DNA of 60,485 bases from an uncultured bacterium (GCA_905214195.1 CAJMLH010000007.1:1-60485); one strand, 5' to 3'; positions 49,971-59,251 are shown, counted from the first letter of the stretch. A program made the numbers and translations. The notes: generated by a model from the sequence alone, not told the origin.

Positions 49971-50985
49971 CTCCTGCTTCTATAATCCTTTCTGTTATTT
50001 CGGGAAAATCTATTCCGCAAGCGTTCCACAAAAGAGGGAACATGCTCTTGTCTGTAAATCCCGGAATAGTGTTTATCTCGTTTATATATATCTTTCCTGT
50101 GTTTCTGTCCTTAAAAAAATCCACTCTTGCAAATCCGCTGCAACAAACAGCCTTATATGCTTCAATTGCAAACTTTGTTATGTCAGAGCAATCTTCTTTC
50201 GTAAGTTCTGCCGGTATCATGAGTTTAACCTCGTCTTTTTGCTCCGAATACTTGGCTTCATAGTCATAAAAGTCCGAAGAATGTAGGATTTCTCCTATTT
50301 CACTAATTTGGGGAATGTCATTTCCCATAACACCTATTTCCAACTCTCTGCAAGGTACATACTCTTCTATTATTATTCGCTCGTCATAAGTCAGCGCTGT
50401 TCGTATTGCATCTTTTAAACTTTCTCTGTCAGCCGCTTTGCTTATACCTACGCTTGAACCCATATTTACAGGCTTTACAAAGCACGGAAATCCGATAGTT
50501 TTCTCTAAAATTTCCATTCTTGAGTTGTCTTGCAAATATTCTTTTGCTTCCGATGACATTAAACACACATCTTTGCAGACAGGTATTCCTCTCTGTCTCA
50601 TTATATCTTTAAAAATTTTTTTATCCATGCACAACGCCGAAGCCAAGACTCCGCAGCCACTGTAGGGCATTCCAATGGTTTCCATAAACCCCTGTATACA
50701 GCCGTCTTCTCCATACGGACCGTGAAGTATCGGCAAGGCAAAATCTATTATGTCATGCAATCTTCCTATATTTATTGTTGAAGCTTCTTTCTCCCAGCTG
50801 CCATCTTCAATATGTGCGATGTCACCATCAAACAGCTTCCATTCTCCTTTTTTTGTAATGCCTATGTATTTAAGTACAAATTTATCTGAATTCAGGCTTC
50901 TTATAACAGCTGCGGCTGATTTCAGCGAAACCCGGTGTTCTTCGGAGCGACCTCCAAAGATTATACCGATTCTTTTTTTGTACAT
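49939..50985 (-). CDS. ddl: D-alanine--D-alanine ligase
   Basis: 348 residues, ATP-grasp enzyme making D-Ala-D-Ala for peptidoglycan. Features: FGGRSEEHRVSLKSA, LHGPYGEDGCIQGFMETIGMPYSG, FVKPVNMGSSVGISKA, EEYVPCRELEIGVMGN and INEINTIPGFTDKSMFP. The omega-loop reads YDYEAKYS, with the KY of true D-Ala ligases rather than the D-Ala-D-lactate type, so it gives no reason to expect vancomycin resistance. Confidence 0.95.
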   Translation of the reverse strand: MYKKRIGIIFGGRSEEHRVSLKSAAAVIRSLNSDKFVLKYIGITKKGEWKLFDGDIAHIEDGSWEKEASTINIGRLHDIIDFALPILHGPYGEDGCIQGFMETIGMPYSGCGVLASALCMDKKIFKDIMRQRGIPVCKDVCLMSSEAKEYLQDNSRMEILEKTIGFPCFVKPVNMGSSVGISKAADRESLKDAIRTALTYDERIIIEEYVPCRELEIGVMGNDIPQISEIGEILHSSDFYDYEAKYSEQKDEVKLMIPAELTKEDCSDITKFAIEAYKAVCCSGFARVDFFKDRNTGKIYINEINTIPGFTDKSMFPLLWNACGIDFPEITERIIEAGDERYYAENNG

Positions 50986-51005
50986 TTTATAAGCCTCCGG
51001 TTTTA

Positions 51006-51911
51006 TTATCTGATACTTGCCAGAATTTTCTCCAGATGAGCTTTATCAAACTTGTATTTTTCAAGGCAGAACTGGCAAACAAGTTCTGCTTCTCCGTCTT
51101 CTTCAATTATCTCCTTAAGGTCTTTTTCGCCTATAGTCATAAGCACCTTTTCCAAACGCTCAAATGAGCAGTCGCAGTTCCAATCCATATTTCTTATCTC
51201 AAGTTCCTCGACTGCAAATTCTTCCGGAAGTTCTCCGAAAATTTCTACAAGCAACTGTCTCAATCTTTCTTCCGGTTCTCTCTCCTCGATTCTGTCTATC
51301 AAAGTAGTAATCGGCTCCATTTGTGCTATTACTTTTTCAAGAGCACTTATAGCTTTCTCAGAAGCATCAGGCAGAAGCTGAAGTATTAGCCCTCCCGCAC
51401 AACCGACAGAATAGTCTCTTTCTATCTTTACTCCAAGGGAAACCGCAGTATTTTGTTGTTCCGATATATAATAATATGAAGCCAAATCCTCTGCGATTTC
51501 ACCGGAAACCAGCTCTGTGGTTCCAACATAAGGTTCTTTTAGTCCTAAATCTTTGACTACGGTCAATTCACCTCTTCCGATAGCGCCTCCTACATCAAGT
51601 TTCCCGTTTTCTTTCAGGGGAAGGTCTACTGACGGATTGGATATATATCCTTTTATATTTCCTTTTCCATCGGCAGTTGCAAGTATTTGTTTTGCAGGGC
51701 CGTCACCTTTAAAAATCACAGTCATCTTATCTTTTTCACTTTTCAGCATAAGACCCATAAGTCCTGCGCCTGTCAAAACTCTTCCAAGAGCGGCAGTCGC
51801 AAGGGGTGTGGTCTGATGTATATTTGCAGCCTGCTGCACCAGCTCGGTTGAAATTGTAAGATATAATCTAAAAGAGCCGCTTTTGTCAATAGCCGTCAAT
51901 ACTTTATTCAT
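51006..51911 (-). CDS. hslO: Hsp33 redox-regulated chaperone
   Basis: 301 residues. The N-terminal holdase core is followed by the zinc/redox switch: CDC (about 233-235) and CQFC (about 265-268), the CxC/CxxC pattern that forms disulfides under oxidation and activates the chaperone. It begins MNKVLTAIDKSGSFRLYL. It overlaps the upstream phosphoglucomutase gene by 8 bp. Confidence 0.95.
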   Translation of the reverse strand: MNKVLTAIDKSGSFRLYLTISTELVQQAANIHQTTPLATAALGRVLTGAGLMGLMLKSEKDKMTVIFKGDGPAKQILATADGKGNIKGYISNPSVDLPLKENGKLDVGGAIGRGELTVVKDLGLKEPYVGTTELVSGEIAEDLASYYYISEQQNTAVSLGVKIERDYSVGCAGGLILQLLPDASEKAISALEKVIAQMEPITTLIDRIEEREPEERLRQLLVEIFGELPEEFAVEELEIRNMDWNCDCSFERLEKVLMTIGEKDLKEIIEEDGEAELVCQFCLEKYKFDKAHLEKILASIR

Positions 51912-53658
51912 ATGTTATTTCTCCGTTTTTTGTGAAAGTCTGTTTTGCTTCTCTGTCGGCAAATTGCTGTAATTCTTCAAGCATTGCCTCAAGATTGCAT
52001 ATGGCCTCATCTCTTGTTTTTCCTTTTGCAAATGCATATATTTTAAGTTTAAGTTCAGTTCCTGACGGTCTTATTATAACTTGATGACCCTCAGGCAAAA
52101 CAGCTCTGAACATATCATCACAGCAGTGTGACGCATCTACTGTAAGGGGCTGTCCCAAAAGTTCTCTCAAATTTCCCGCAAAGATAGATTCCATAATATT
52201 TACTATTTTTTCTCTGTCTTTTTCTGCATGGAACTCTATCGCTATGGCTTTGGATTCGGCATAACCATACTCTTTATAAAGGTCCTCCAGTCTGTCATAC
52301 AAACTCTTGCCCTGAGATTTGAGATATGCGGCAATTGTGCATATCATCTGTACTGCAAGAATCCCGTCTTTATCACGAGTATAATTTCCGTAAAGGTATC
52401 CGAGACTTTCCTCAAAAGCAAACAGAAAGTCATTTTCTCTGCCTGCTTCCTTTAAAAGTTCTATTTCCAAGGCAATATTTTTGAATCCGGTCGGAACATT
52501 TTTGAGACGAACTCGGTATTTTCTCGCTATATCTTCTGCAAACGGTGAAGATACAAAGCTTTTGTATACCATCTTTTGGCCTTGCATGTTTTTTCCCGCT
52601 ATTCGCTTGGCATGGCAGTAACATACATATTCCAACATAAGAATTCCCGCATGATCTCCGGTAAGTCTTTCAAACACACCGTCTTTGCGAGCCATTACTC
52701 CCATCCTGTCACTGTCCGGGTCTGTAGCTATAATTATATCGGTTTCCTCGTCTGCATATTTAACAGCAGTTTCAAATGTTGCCTCGTTCTCCGGATTAGG
52801 TTTGGGACATGTTGGAAAATTGCCGTCTCTTTCCATCTGTTCTTTTACTGTCACAACATTAACACCTAATTTTTCAAGAACATATATGGCATAATCTCTT
52901 CCGCTGCCATTGAGAGGGGTGTATACCACATTAAGCTTTGAAAGAGCTTCCTTAACCTCCGGCTCATTATCCGACCACGGTAAGAACTGCTTTTGGACTG
53001 CTTCAAGATATGCTTTTTTCACATCCTCAGAACATTCCTTTACAGTGCCGCTCCTTTTGCCGTCTGCAAGCTCAAAATACGACCGTTTTTCTATATATGA
53101 CTCAATCCTGCGAGCTTTTAGCTCATCTATTTGGTTGCCGAAGTGGTCATACACCTTATAACCATTATACTCCTTTGGATTATGACTTGCAGTTATCATA
53201 ATTCCTCCGTCGGCTTTCATATATCTTATTGCAAACGAAACTACGGGAACAGGCGTAGGCTCAGCAAAAATTTCAACATCAATTCCACGGCTGCTCAAAA
53301 CCTCTGCCGCCGTCTGTGCAAATTTTTGTGAGTCTATTCTTGTGTCATATCCTATAACTATTTTTGCTTTCTTGTGCTTTGAGAGGAGATAATCAGCAAC
53401 TCCCATCGTCGCCCTTCTTACAACTATTGTGTTCATTCTGTTGGTTCCAAAGCCCATCTTCCCTCTTAGGCCTGATGTTCCGAACGACATATCACGGCAG
53501 AATCTGTCGTAAATTTCTTCCTCATTGCCGAAAATCTCCTCCGATTCTTGTCTTAAATCTTCCGGCAATATTTCTTTTGTCCATAATGAATATTGTTTTC
53601 TTGCTTTTTCCATAATATCTTTATCCGCAACTTTATATTTTTTATACAGATTTAACAA
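51904..53658 (-). CDS. pgcA: alpha-phosphoglucomutase / phosphosugar mutase
   Basis: About 584 residues, alpha-D-phosphohexomutase family. The phosphoserine loop is TASHNPKEYNGYK; MSFGTSGLRGKMGFGTNRMN, the metal loop DPDSDRMG, the sugar loop GFKNIALE...FAFEESLGYLYG and the C-terminal phosphate site RPSGTELKLKIY are all present. It interconverts glucose 1- and 6-phosphate for glycolipid and wall polymers. The 5' end is uncertain: the annotated start is TTG, and an ATG at 53613 is an alternative; neither has a strong RBS. Confidence 0.9.
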   Translation of the reverse strand: MLNLYKKYKVADKDIMEKARKQYSLWTKEILPEDLRQESEEIFGNEEEIYDRFCRDMSFGTSGLRGKMGFGTNRMNTIVVRRATMGVADYLLSKHKKAKIVIGYDTRIDSQKFAQTAAEVLSSRGIDVEIFAEPTPVPVVSFAIRYMKADGGIMITASHNPKEYNGYKVYDHFGNQIDELKARRIESYIEKRSYFELADGKRSGTVKECSEDVKKAYLEAVQKQFLPWSDNEPEVKEALSKLNVVYTPLNGSGRDYAIYVLEKLGVNVVTVKEQMERDGNFPTCPKPNPENEATFETAVKYADEETDIIIATDPDSDRMGVMARKDGVFERLTGDHAGILMLEYVCYCHAKRIAGKNMQGQKMVYKSFVSSPFAEDIARKYRVRLKNVPTGFKNIALEIELLKEAGRENDFLFAFEESLGYLYGNYTRDKDGILAVQMICTIAAYLKSQGKSLYDRLEDLYKEYGYAESKAIAIEFHAEKDREKIVNIMESIFAGNLRELLGQPLTVDASHCCDDMFRAVLPEGHQVIIRPSGTELKLKIYAFAKGKTRDEAICNLEAMLEELQQFADREAKQTFTKNGEITYE

Positions 53659-53741
53659 TTTATTTTATCATACTTCCCATAATTTTTACACAGAAAATAC
53701 ACAATTCGTGAATATAATTTAGCCATAAGGAGGTCTTAACG

Positions 53742-54959
53742 ATGGATGATTGGAACAAGTTTTCCGGAAACGAAGAAAAGTTCAACGAAAACATAAATAT
53801 AGGCGGTGAAGCATCATACCAAGCTCCCGGTCTTAAAAAGTCAAAAAAAGAAAAATTTGTAACTAAAAAAGCGTTCATCATAACGCTGATAGCAGCTATG
53901 CTTTTCTCCGCAGTTGTAGGTGCCGGAGGATTTGCCCTTACACAGTATCTATGGGGAGGATCTTCCGGAAAACAATTAAATACTAACAATTACAGTCTCA
54001 CCAATGCTACCGGCAGTGAATTGTCAATGCAGGAGATAATAGCAAAAAATGAAGATTCGGTGGTTGCAATAACCACAGAATCCGTATCTACTGACACATG
54101 GGCTCGTCAATATGTTACAGAAGGCGCCGGAAGCGGAGTAGTCTACAGCGAGGACGGATATATACTTACAAACAATCATGTTATTGAGGGAGCAAGTACA
54201 ATAAATGTAACTCTAAACAACGGCAAAAATTATGAGGCCTCTCTTGTGGCAGCAGACAGCCAGTCAGATATAGCCGTGCTCAAGATAAATGCAAACGGCC
54301 TTACACCTGTAACTTTCAGTGATTCAGATTCTCTTTCTGTCGGAGATTTGGCAATAGTAATCGGTAATCCTCTCGGAACACTTGCAGGAACTGCAACTGA
54401 CGGAATAGTAAGCGGTCTCGAAAGAGAAATAACTCTTGACGGCAAAAGCATGACTCTGATTCAAGTCAGTGCTTCTGTAAATCCGGGCAACTCCGGAGGA
54501 GGTGTATTCGACCAGCAAGGCAATCTTATCGGTCTTGTGGTAGCAAAGTCATCAGGTTCTGATGTCGAGGGTCTGGGATTTGCAATCCCGTCTAACACAG
54601 TACAAACTGTAGTAAAATCACTAATAGAAAACGGATATGTTGCAGGCCGTCCGGCTGCGGGAATAACCATAGTAGATCTTTCTTCCGTGTCTGAGGCCAT
54701 GAAATACGGTGTTAAACAAACAGGCGTATATATTCAGGAAGTTACCGGCGAAAATGCAAAATCAGCCGGACTTGAGGCCAGAGATTTAATTTATATGATA
54801 GACGGCGAAAAGGTTACAAGCTCTGACATGCTTGTTAGAACTATTCAAAAACACGAGGTCGGAGACAAAGTAAAATTCACCGTAGTGAGAGGTGAAGAAA
54901 TGAAAGATATTGAAGTGACTCTTGAAGAGTCGGTTCAAAATAAAACACAAGCCAACTAA
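53742..54959 (+). CDS. HtrA/DegP-like membrane-anchored serine protease
   Basis: 405 residues. A cytoplasmic N-terminus (~40) is followed by one membrane helix (about 43-65), an S1C trypsin-like domain with catalytic His146 (TNNHV), Asp176 (SDIAVL) and Ser251 (NPGNSGGG), and a C-terminal PDZ domain (about 305-395, GLEARDLIYMIDGEKVTSSDML). It removes misfolded envelope proteins. AAGGAGG precedes the ATG; a TATAAT box (about 53715) lies upstream with a poor -35. Divergent from pgcA. Confidence 0.94.
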   Translation: MDDWNKFSGNEEKFNENINIGGEASYQAPGLKKSKKEKFVTKKAFIITLIAAMLFSAVVGAGGFALTQYLWGGSSGKQLNTNNYSLTNATGSELSMQEIIAKNEDSVVAITTESVSTDTWARQYVTEGAGSGVVYSEDGYILTNNHVIEGASTINVTLNNGKNYEASLVAADSQSDIAVLKINANGLTPVTFSDSDSLSVGDLAIVIGNPLGTLAGTATDGIVSGLEREITLDGKSMTLIQVSASVNPGNSGGGVFDQQGNLIGLVVAKSSGSDVEGLGFAIPSNTVQTVVKSLIENGYVAGRPAAGITIVDLSSVSEAMKYGVKQTGVYIQEVTGENAKSAGLEARDLIYMIDGEKVTSSDMLVRTIQKHEVGDKVKFTVVRGEEMKDIEVTLEESVQNKTQAN

Positions 54960-54981
54960 TTCCTTTCTAAATATACCTATA

Positions 54982-55022
54982 AAAGAAAACCCGATTCATA
55001 AATATATGCTCGGGTTTTCTTT
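54982..55022. terminator. bidirectional terminator between htrA and plsC genes
   Basis: AGAAAACCCGA pairs with TCGGGTTTTCT across a 15-nt loop, with T/A runs at both ends. Confidence 0.88.
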
Positions 55023-55037
55023 TTTGCCAATATGCTT

Positions 55038-55766
55038 TTATACGGTTTCAAGTCCTTTTCTTACTATCTCTTCAACTCTGTCACTGAGTTCATTCAGTTC
55101 TTTTCTGTCCATAGACGAAGTTTCTATAGGTTCATGAACTATAAAATCTATCGTTTGTCCTTTCTGTATACGGCCTGTTTCTTCAAATACCTTAAAGCTG
55201 TTCCTTATTGTAACAGGCACTATTGTTGCTTTTACTTTTGTCGCAAGTTTGAGGCTTCCCTGTTTAAATGCAGCCATTTGACCGCCTCTGCTCCTTGTCC
55301 CCTCAGGGAATATAACGAGAGAGTAGCCATCGCTTATCTTCTGTGCGCCTTCTTTTATAGTGCCAAGGGACGCTCTCGCATCGCCTCTCTTAATAAAAAG
55401 GCTTTCTATACGCAATATCCAGTCGGCAAATACCGGAATCCTTGTCAGTTCTTCCTTTGCAATAAATCCAATCTGATGTTTAGGTACATTTAAAAATACC
55501 AGTATGTCCGCATACGATTGATGATTGGAAACATAGACCACAGGGCCGCTCTCCGGCAAGTTCTCCGGATTGATAACATTTATCTTAAGATCAAGATAGT
55601 TTACAACTTTATCCGACCAAAGTTTACACACATCATGGATTTCCTTAATCTCTTCTTGTGTTCTGCCTTCTGCCTTAAGTTTATCTATTTTTCGCTTTTG
55701 CTCCTTAAGCGCCAATATAGTTCTTGTCAAATAAGCAAAAGTTCCTATATTTCCGAATATCTTCAC
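55038..55766 (-). CDS. plsC: 1-acyl-sn-glycerol-3-phosphate acyltransferase
   Basis: 242 residues. The catalytic HX4D motif is NHQSYAD (about residue 82), the substrate motif is FPEGTRSRGG (about 155), and VPVTIRNSF follows. An N-terminal amphipathic/membrane region begins the protein. It acylates lysophosphatidate to phosphatidate. Transcribed divergently from the PAP2-cysK operon. Confidence 0.93.
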   Translation of the reverse strand: MKIFGNIGTFAYLTRTILALKEQKRKIDKLKAEGRTQEEIKEIHDVCKLWSDKVVNYLDLKINVINPENLPESGPVVYVSNHQSYADILVFLNVPKHQIGFIAKEELTRIPVFADWILRIESLFIKRGDARASLGTIKEGAQKISDGYSLVIFPEGTRSRGGQMAAFKQGSLKLATKVKATIVPVTIRNSFKVFEETGRIQKGQTIDFIVHEPIETSSMDRKELNELSDRVEEIVRKGLETV

Positions 55767-55875
55767 GATTTTTCCTCCATAATCTTCATATATACATATA
55801 TATTATATCATATTTTTCGTGCCATTTCACCCAAAAAAGTGTATAATCATTTTAACAAGATATAAGGAGTTTTTT

Positions 55876-56532
55876 ATGAGTAACAAGAAAAGTACGGCAA
55901 ATAAAAAAATATTTCTGTACATTGCAGTTTTGCTTTTTACGGTATCTTCATGTGTAATCACATACATTTTAAAATCGAGTTATGGTATGGGGCCGTCTCC
56001 TTTTGATTTGTCCGTTCAGCAGTGGTTTTTTTCTCTCAGGAGCGACACTTTAAATACATTGGTCTCAGCCTTAACTCACTGTGGCGATACTGTTACTGTA
56101 ATCATACTATGTGCCGCACTTCTCATAATCCCAAAGCTGCGCAAATATGGTGTCCCTGTTTCTGCGGCTGCCCTTAGCGGTGTTGCCGTATACAAGCCTA
56201 TGAAGCACATATTCTTAAGAGCTCGTCCCGATAAGGCTTTGCACCTTGTAGAGCAAGGGGGATATTCTTTTCCCAGCGGGCATTCGGTAACTTCTGTCAT
56301 TGTATATGGACTTCTTATTTACCTTATAAGAAAGCACTGCAAAAATGATACTGTAAAAAACATCCTGACAATAGTATGCGCAATATTTACAATGTTCATC
56401 GGCCCAAGCAGGATATATGTAGGCGTTCATTGGCCTACAGATGTCCTATGCGGATGGTTAATAGGTCTTAGTATTCTGATAATTACTATCTTAATTTTAG
56501 AAAGGAGACAAAAAAATGAAAGTATGCAATAA
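55876..56532 (+). CDS. PAP2-family membrane phosphatase
   Basis: 218 residues from the ATG at 55876 (AAGGAG upstream); a longer frame begins 19 codons earlier without RBS. Type-2 phosphatidic acid phosphatase motifs: KHIFLRARPDK, PSGHS and SRIYVGVHWPTDVLCGW. About six membrane helices. Substrates in this family include phosphatidate, undecaprenyl diphosphate and other lipid phosphates. It overlaps cysK by 17 bp. Confidence 0.9.
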   Translation: MSNKKSTANKKIFLYIAVLLFTVSSCVITYILKSSYGMGPSPFDLSVQQWFFSLRSDTLNTLVSALTHCGDTVTVIILCAALLIIPKLRKYGVPVSAAALSGVAVYKPMKHIFLRARPDKALHLVEQGGYSFPSGHSVTSVIVYGLLIYLIRKHCKNDTVKNILTIVCAIFTMFIGPSRIYVGVHWPTDVLCGWLIGLSILIITILILERRQKNESMQ

Positions 56533-57466
56533 CATTTCAGCAGCTGTAGGAAAAACTCCCCTTGTAAGATTCAAATCTATTGAAAAGGCATTTAACTTGA
56601 ATGCCAAAATATATGCCAAAATAGAAGCTGCAAACCCTGCCGGCAGTGCCAAGGACAGAGTTGCCCTCTATATGATTAACGATGCAGAGGAAAAGGGCTT
56701 AATCAAGCCCGGTGCAACTATAATAGAGCCTACAAGCGGAAATACCGGCATAGGACTGACCGCTATCGGGCTTTCAAGGGGCTACAATGTCATATTGACA
56801 ATGCCTGAAACCATGAGCATAGAGCGTGTGAATCTTCTCAAAGCTTACGGTGCTCAAGTTGTTTTTACAGAGGGTGCAAAAGGTATGAAAGGCGCTATAG
56901 AAAAGGCCGAGGAACTGGCAAAAATCACAGAAAACAGCTTCATACCGGGACAGTTTGACAACCCTGCAAACCCGATGGCCCATTATATGACTACCGGTCC
57001 GGAAATCTATGAAGCTTTAGACGGAGATACCGATATTTTGGTAGCCGGAGTAGGAACCGGCGGCACTATTACAGGAACAGGCCACTATCTCAAAGAGCAT
57101 AATCCCGATACAGAAGTCGTTGCAATAGAGCCCTATAATTCGCCGCTTCTTTCCCAAGGAAAGTCCGCTCCTCATGGGCTTCAAGGTATTGGCGCAAACT
57201 TTGTGCCTTCAATACTTGATACTTCCGTTTATGACGAAATCATTACAGTCAAAGAGGAAGATGCATATGAAAAAGGACGACTGGTCGCTTCGCTTGAGGG
57301 CTTCCTTGTAGGTATAACTTCAGGAGCCGCAATCCACGGAGCCGTTACTTTGGCGCTTCGTCCCGAAAACAAAGGCAAAAATATAATTGCTATTCTTCCT
57401 GATACAGGAGAGCGCTATCTTTCCACACCTATGTTCTTGAGAGGTACAGATGAAACTGACCGTTAA
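56516..57466 (+). CDS. cysK: cysteine synthase (O-acetylserine sulfhydrylase)
   Basis: 316 residues, PLP-dependent fold type II. NPAGSAKDRVAL contains the PLP lysine; EPTSGNTGIGLTAIG, GVGTGGTITGTGHYLK, QGIGANFVPS and GITSGAAIHGA are standard CysK motifs. It makes cysteine from O-acetylserine and sulfide. AAAGGAG precedes the ATG inside the PAP2 gene. The following regulator gene overlaps by 17 bp. Confidence 0.95.
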   Translation: MKVCNNISAAVGKTPLVRFKSIEKAFNLNAKIYAKIEAANPAGSAKDRVALYMINDAEEKGLIKPGATIIEPTSGNTGIGLTAIGLSRGYNVILTMPETMSIERVNLLKAYGAQVVFTEGAKGMKGAIEKAEELAKITENSFIPGQFDNPANPMAHYMTTGPEIYEALDGDTDILVAGVGTGGTITGTGHYLKEHNPDTEVVAIEPYNSPLLSQGKSAPHGLQGIGANFVPSILDTSVYDEIITVKEEDAYEKGRLVASLEGFLVGITSGAAIHGAVTLALRPENKGKNIIAILPDTGERYLSTPMFLRGTDETDR

Positions 57467-58670
57467 AGATCTTTTCGATATACCGATTTTCAAAAACTTC
57501 AAACTTATAGCAGGGGCAGGCGGGCAAAACAGGCCTGTCTGCCTTACGGAAACTCTTGACTTTGAATTTACAAGAGGAATACCTATGCCAAGAAGCACCC
57601 TGTTCACCGCCAAAAGCCTTGTTCTTACCAGTCTGCTTTTTGCAAAAGACGATCCCCGCCAAATACTGGAAGCAGTGAAAGGTCTTTGTGATCTTGGCGT
57701 AAGCTGCCTTGCTTACAAACCCGTTATTTATAAGAATCTTCCTGAGGAAGTTATCAGCTTTGCAAATGCAAATGATTTTCCCATTTTAGAGTTCGGCGGA
57801 GACGAATTCTTTGAAGATATCATATTTGCAGTAAGTTACGAATTGAATGACGGAGAAGATATTGCTTCCTTGGAAACCGATCTTTCAAAAATTTTGGATC
57901 AAGAGGCACCATTTAGGGAAGAACTTAAAATACGAAAAAAAATCAACCCTAATTTTAAGCGTTATATCAGGGTCGCCGCAATTAAGGATTCCTCTCTTGT
58001 CAGTGAAGAAGAAATAACCTCCCTCGTCAAGAAAATGGCTTCCCTTGAACGAATAAACAAAAAAGCATCTTTATGTAAGTTCAAAGACGCCTACTTTATC
58101 TTTCTCAGTCAGGATACCATAAATGAAGTTAGATTCAAAGCACTGCTGGCAGACATATTCATCGCCTTGGAAATAGACGAAAGTAAAATAAGGTGCGGGC
58201 TCAGTTCCATACTTGTAACTAATGATAATTTCGGCAAAGCGATAAGAGAAGCCTTTTGGGCTTGCAATGTAGCGGTTCTGGAAAAAGATACTCTTCGCTA
58301 TTACAACGAGATAGGGATTTATCGTCTGATAATTCCTGAAATACATTCAAAAAATGTAATCAATTATATGTCGGAATATCTATCGCCATTGGGCGATATC
58401 TCGATTTCCCCAAAAAATGGCATCGAAGGTGACGCTCAGACTCAAAACAATGCAGAATTAAAAAATATTCTGCTCGAAACTGCTTGTACATACATCCTTG
58501 CAAGAGGTGATCTTGACGAAACTGCTTCACGGATGTTTTGTCATAAAAACACCATCAGGTATCGTCTTTCAAAGCTCCACGATTTGCTCGACCCCTATTG
58601 TAACGAAAAAGAGTTTCACGAAAACCTTTCTATGGCTATAAGAATATATATGCTTTCGCATTTTTTGTAA
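57450..58670 (+). CDS. PucR/CdaR-type transcriptional regulator
   Basis: 406 residues. N-terminal PucR-type sensory region (MKLTVKDLFDIPIFKNFKLIAGAGGQNRPV; about 1-125), a GGDEF-like/CdaR middle domain (about 165-290), and a C-terminal HTH_30 (CTYILARGDLDETASRMFCHKNTIRYRLSKLHDLLDPY). Such regulators control purine, sugar-acid or amino acid metabolism. Being the third gene of PAP2-cysK, it could control sulfur or serine metabolism; target unknown. Confidence 0.9.
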   Translation: MKLTVKDLFDIPIFKNFKLIAGAGGQNRPVCLTETLDFEFTRGIPMPRSTLFTAKSLVLTSLLFAKDDPRQILEAVKGLCDLGVSCLAYKPVIYKNLPEEVISFANANDFPILEFGGDEFFEDIIFAVSYELNDGEDIASLETDLSKILDQEAPFREELKIRKKINPNFKRYIRVAAIKDSSLVSEEEITSLVKKMASLERINKKASLCKFKDAYFIFLSQDTINEVRFKALLADIFIALEIDESKIRCGLSSILVTNDNFGKAIREAFWACNVAVLEKDTLRYYNEIGIYRLIIPEIHSKNVINYMSEYLSPLGDISISPKNGIEGDAQTQNNAELKNILLETACTYILARGDLDETASRMFCHKNTIRYRLSKLHDLLDPYCNEKEFHENLSMAIRIYMLSHFL

Positions 58671-58679
58671 AATCAAGTT

Positions 58680-58722
58680 GTTTGCCTATCTTTATCACAC
58701 TTTGATAAGGCAAACGGCTTTT
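58680..58722 (+). terminator. terminator of the PAP2-cysK-PucR operon
   Basis: Outer stem GTTTGCC/GGCAAAC and inner stem TTATCA/TGATAA, followed by CTTTTTTA. Confidence 0.88.
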
Positions 58723-58870
58723 TTATAATCAAAATCACATTCGCATCTGTACAGTCAATACGATGATTCAAAAAACTCCTTACAATTTTAGCAACAACAC
58801 ATTTTTGTATTTTTTACAAAAAACATATTAAAATTTCGTACTCAATACAAAGATTATAATGCATAAATCA

Positions 58871-58879
58871 TGATATACT
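58871..58879 (+). promoter_or_regulatory. extended -10 promoter of a candidate small RNA
   Basis: TGATATACT matches the extended -10 TGNTATAAT with one change; no -35 is seen. It is placed about 10 bp before the proposed RNA start. Confidence 0.45.
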
Positions 58880-58883
58880 CTTA

Positions 58884-59002
58884 GTAAAGCCACACAATAT
58901 TCAAGCTTCTCGAGTTGCATAAAGACACTCAAGATCGTACTTTCCACCCAAAGGTACTCCTTACTATAAAACACACATTGCCTCTGAGAAGCTTTTCTTT
59001 TT
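58884..59002 (+). ncRNA. candidate structured small RNA
   Basis: AAGCTTCTC at about 58913 pairs perfectly with GAGAAGCTT at about 58986, closing a ~80-nt domain, and is followed by TTCTTTTTC, as for an intrinsic terminator. Inside, GAGT/ACTC and GTAC-TTT/AAAGGTAC form two further helices. No known family is recognised, and no coding frame explains the region. The rest of 58723-59134 shows nothing else clear. Confidence 0.45.
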
Positions 59003-59134
59003 CGAAAAATATTATTATATCGCATAACTTGTGACCTCTATTGTTAAGTCTCTAAAGTGATAACAGTTATGCAAGCGGCGGTTTTAGCAATCGCTGTGCT
59101 TAATGCGAAAGCTTAAAGCAATAACAAAACCCCG

Positions 59135-59159
59135 GGCCTATAGGACAAAAAGAGTTGGT
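59135..59159 (+). repeat. left terminal inverted repeat of the IS
   Basis: Begins GGCCTATAGGAC, continues AAAAAGAGTTGGT, and is identical to the complement of 60461-60485. Confidence 0.92.
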
Positions 59160-59251
59160 AAAAGCCGCTATAATCGTTGGAATTCAAATGATTGTAGCGG
59201 TTTTATCTTGTCTTCAACAAGATATACCATGGACAAAAAGAGTTGGTAAAA
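59143..59251 (+). repeat. duplicated subterminal IS motif
   Basis: A 21-bp sequence beginning GGACAAAAAGAG and ending TTGGTAAAA occurs at 59143-59163 (inside the left inverted repeat) and, exactly, at 59231-59251, starts 88 bp apart. It may be a second transposase-binding site. Confidence 0.8.
59161..59204 (+). terminator. terminator inside the left end of the IS
   Basis: AAAGCCGCTA(T)AATCGTT pairs with AATGATT(G)TAGCGGTTTT, with a T-rich tail. Placed between the left repeat and the transposase gene, it would block transcription entering from outside. Confidence 0.7.

Noticed and set aside
49939..50985. VanA-type D-Ala-D-Lac ligase
   Set aside because: The omega loop contains the KY of ordinary D-Ala-D-Ala ligases and no vanH/vanX genes are present.
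58905..59000. SRP RNA, 6S RNA or T-box at the candidate sRNA
   Set aside because: No GGAAG/AGCAG SRP core, no long 6S-type bubble structure, and the GGGTGG on the minus strand is not followed by ACCGCG.
59171..59200. Second copy of the sigma-54 enhancer palindrome inside the IS (AATCGTTG... pattern)
   Set aside because: Similarity is limited to the first 8 bases; here the sequence is one arm of the IS terminator hairpin.
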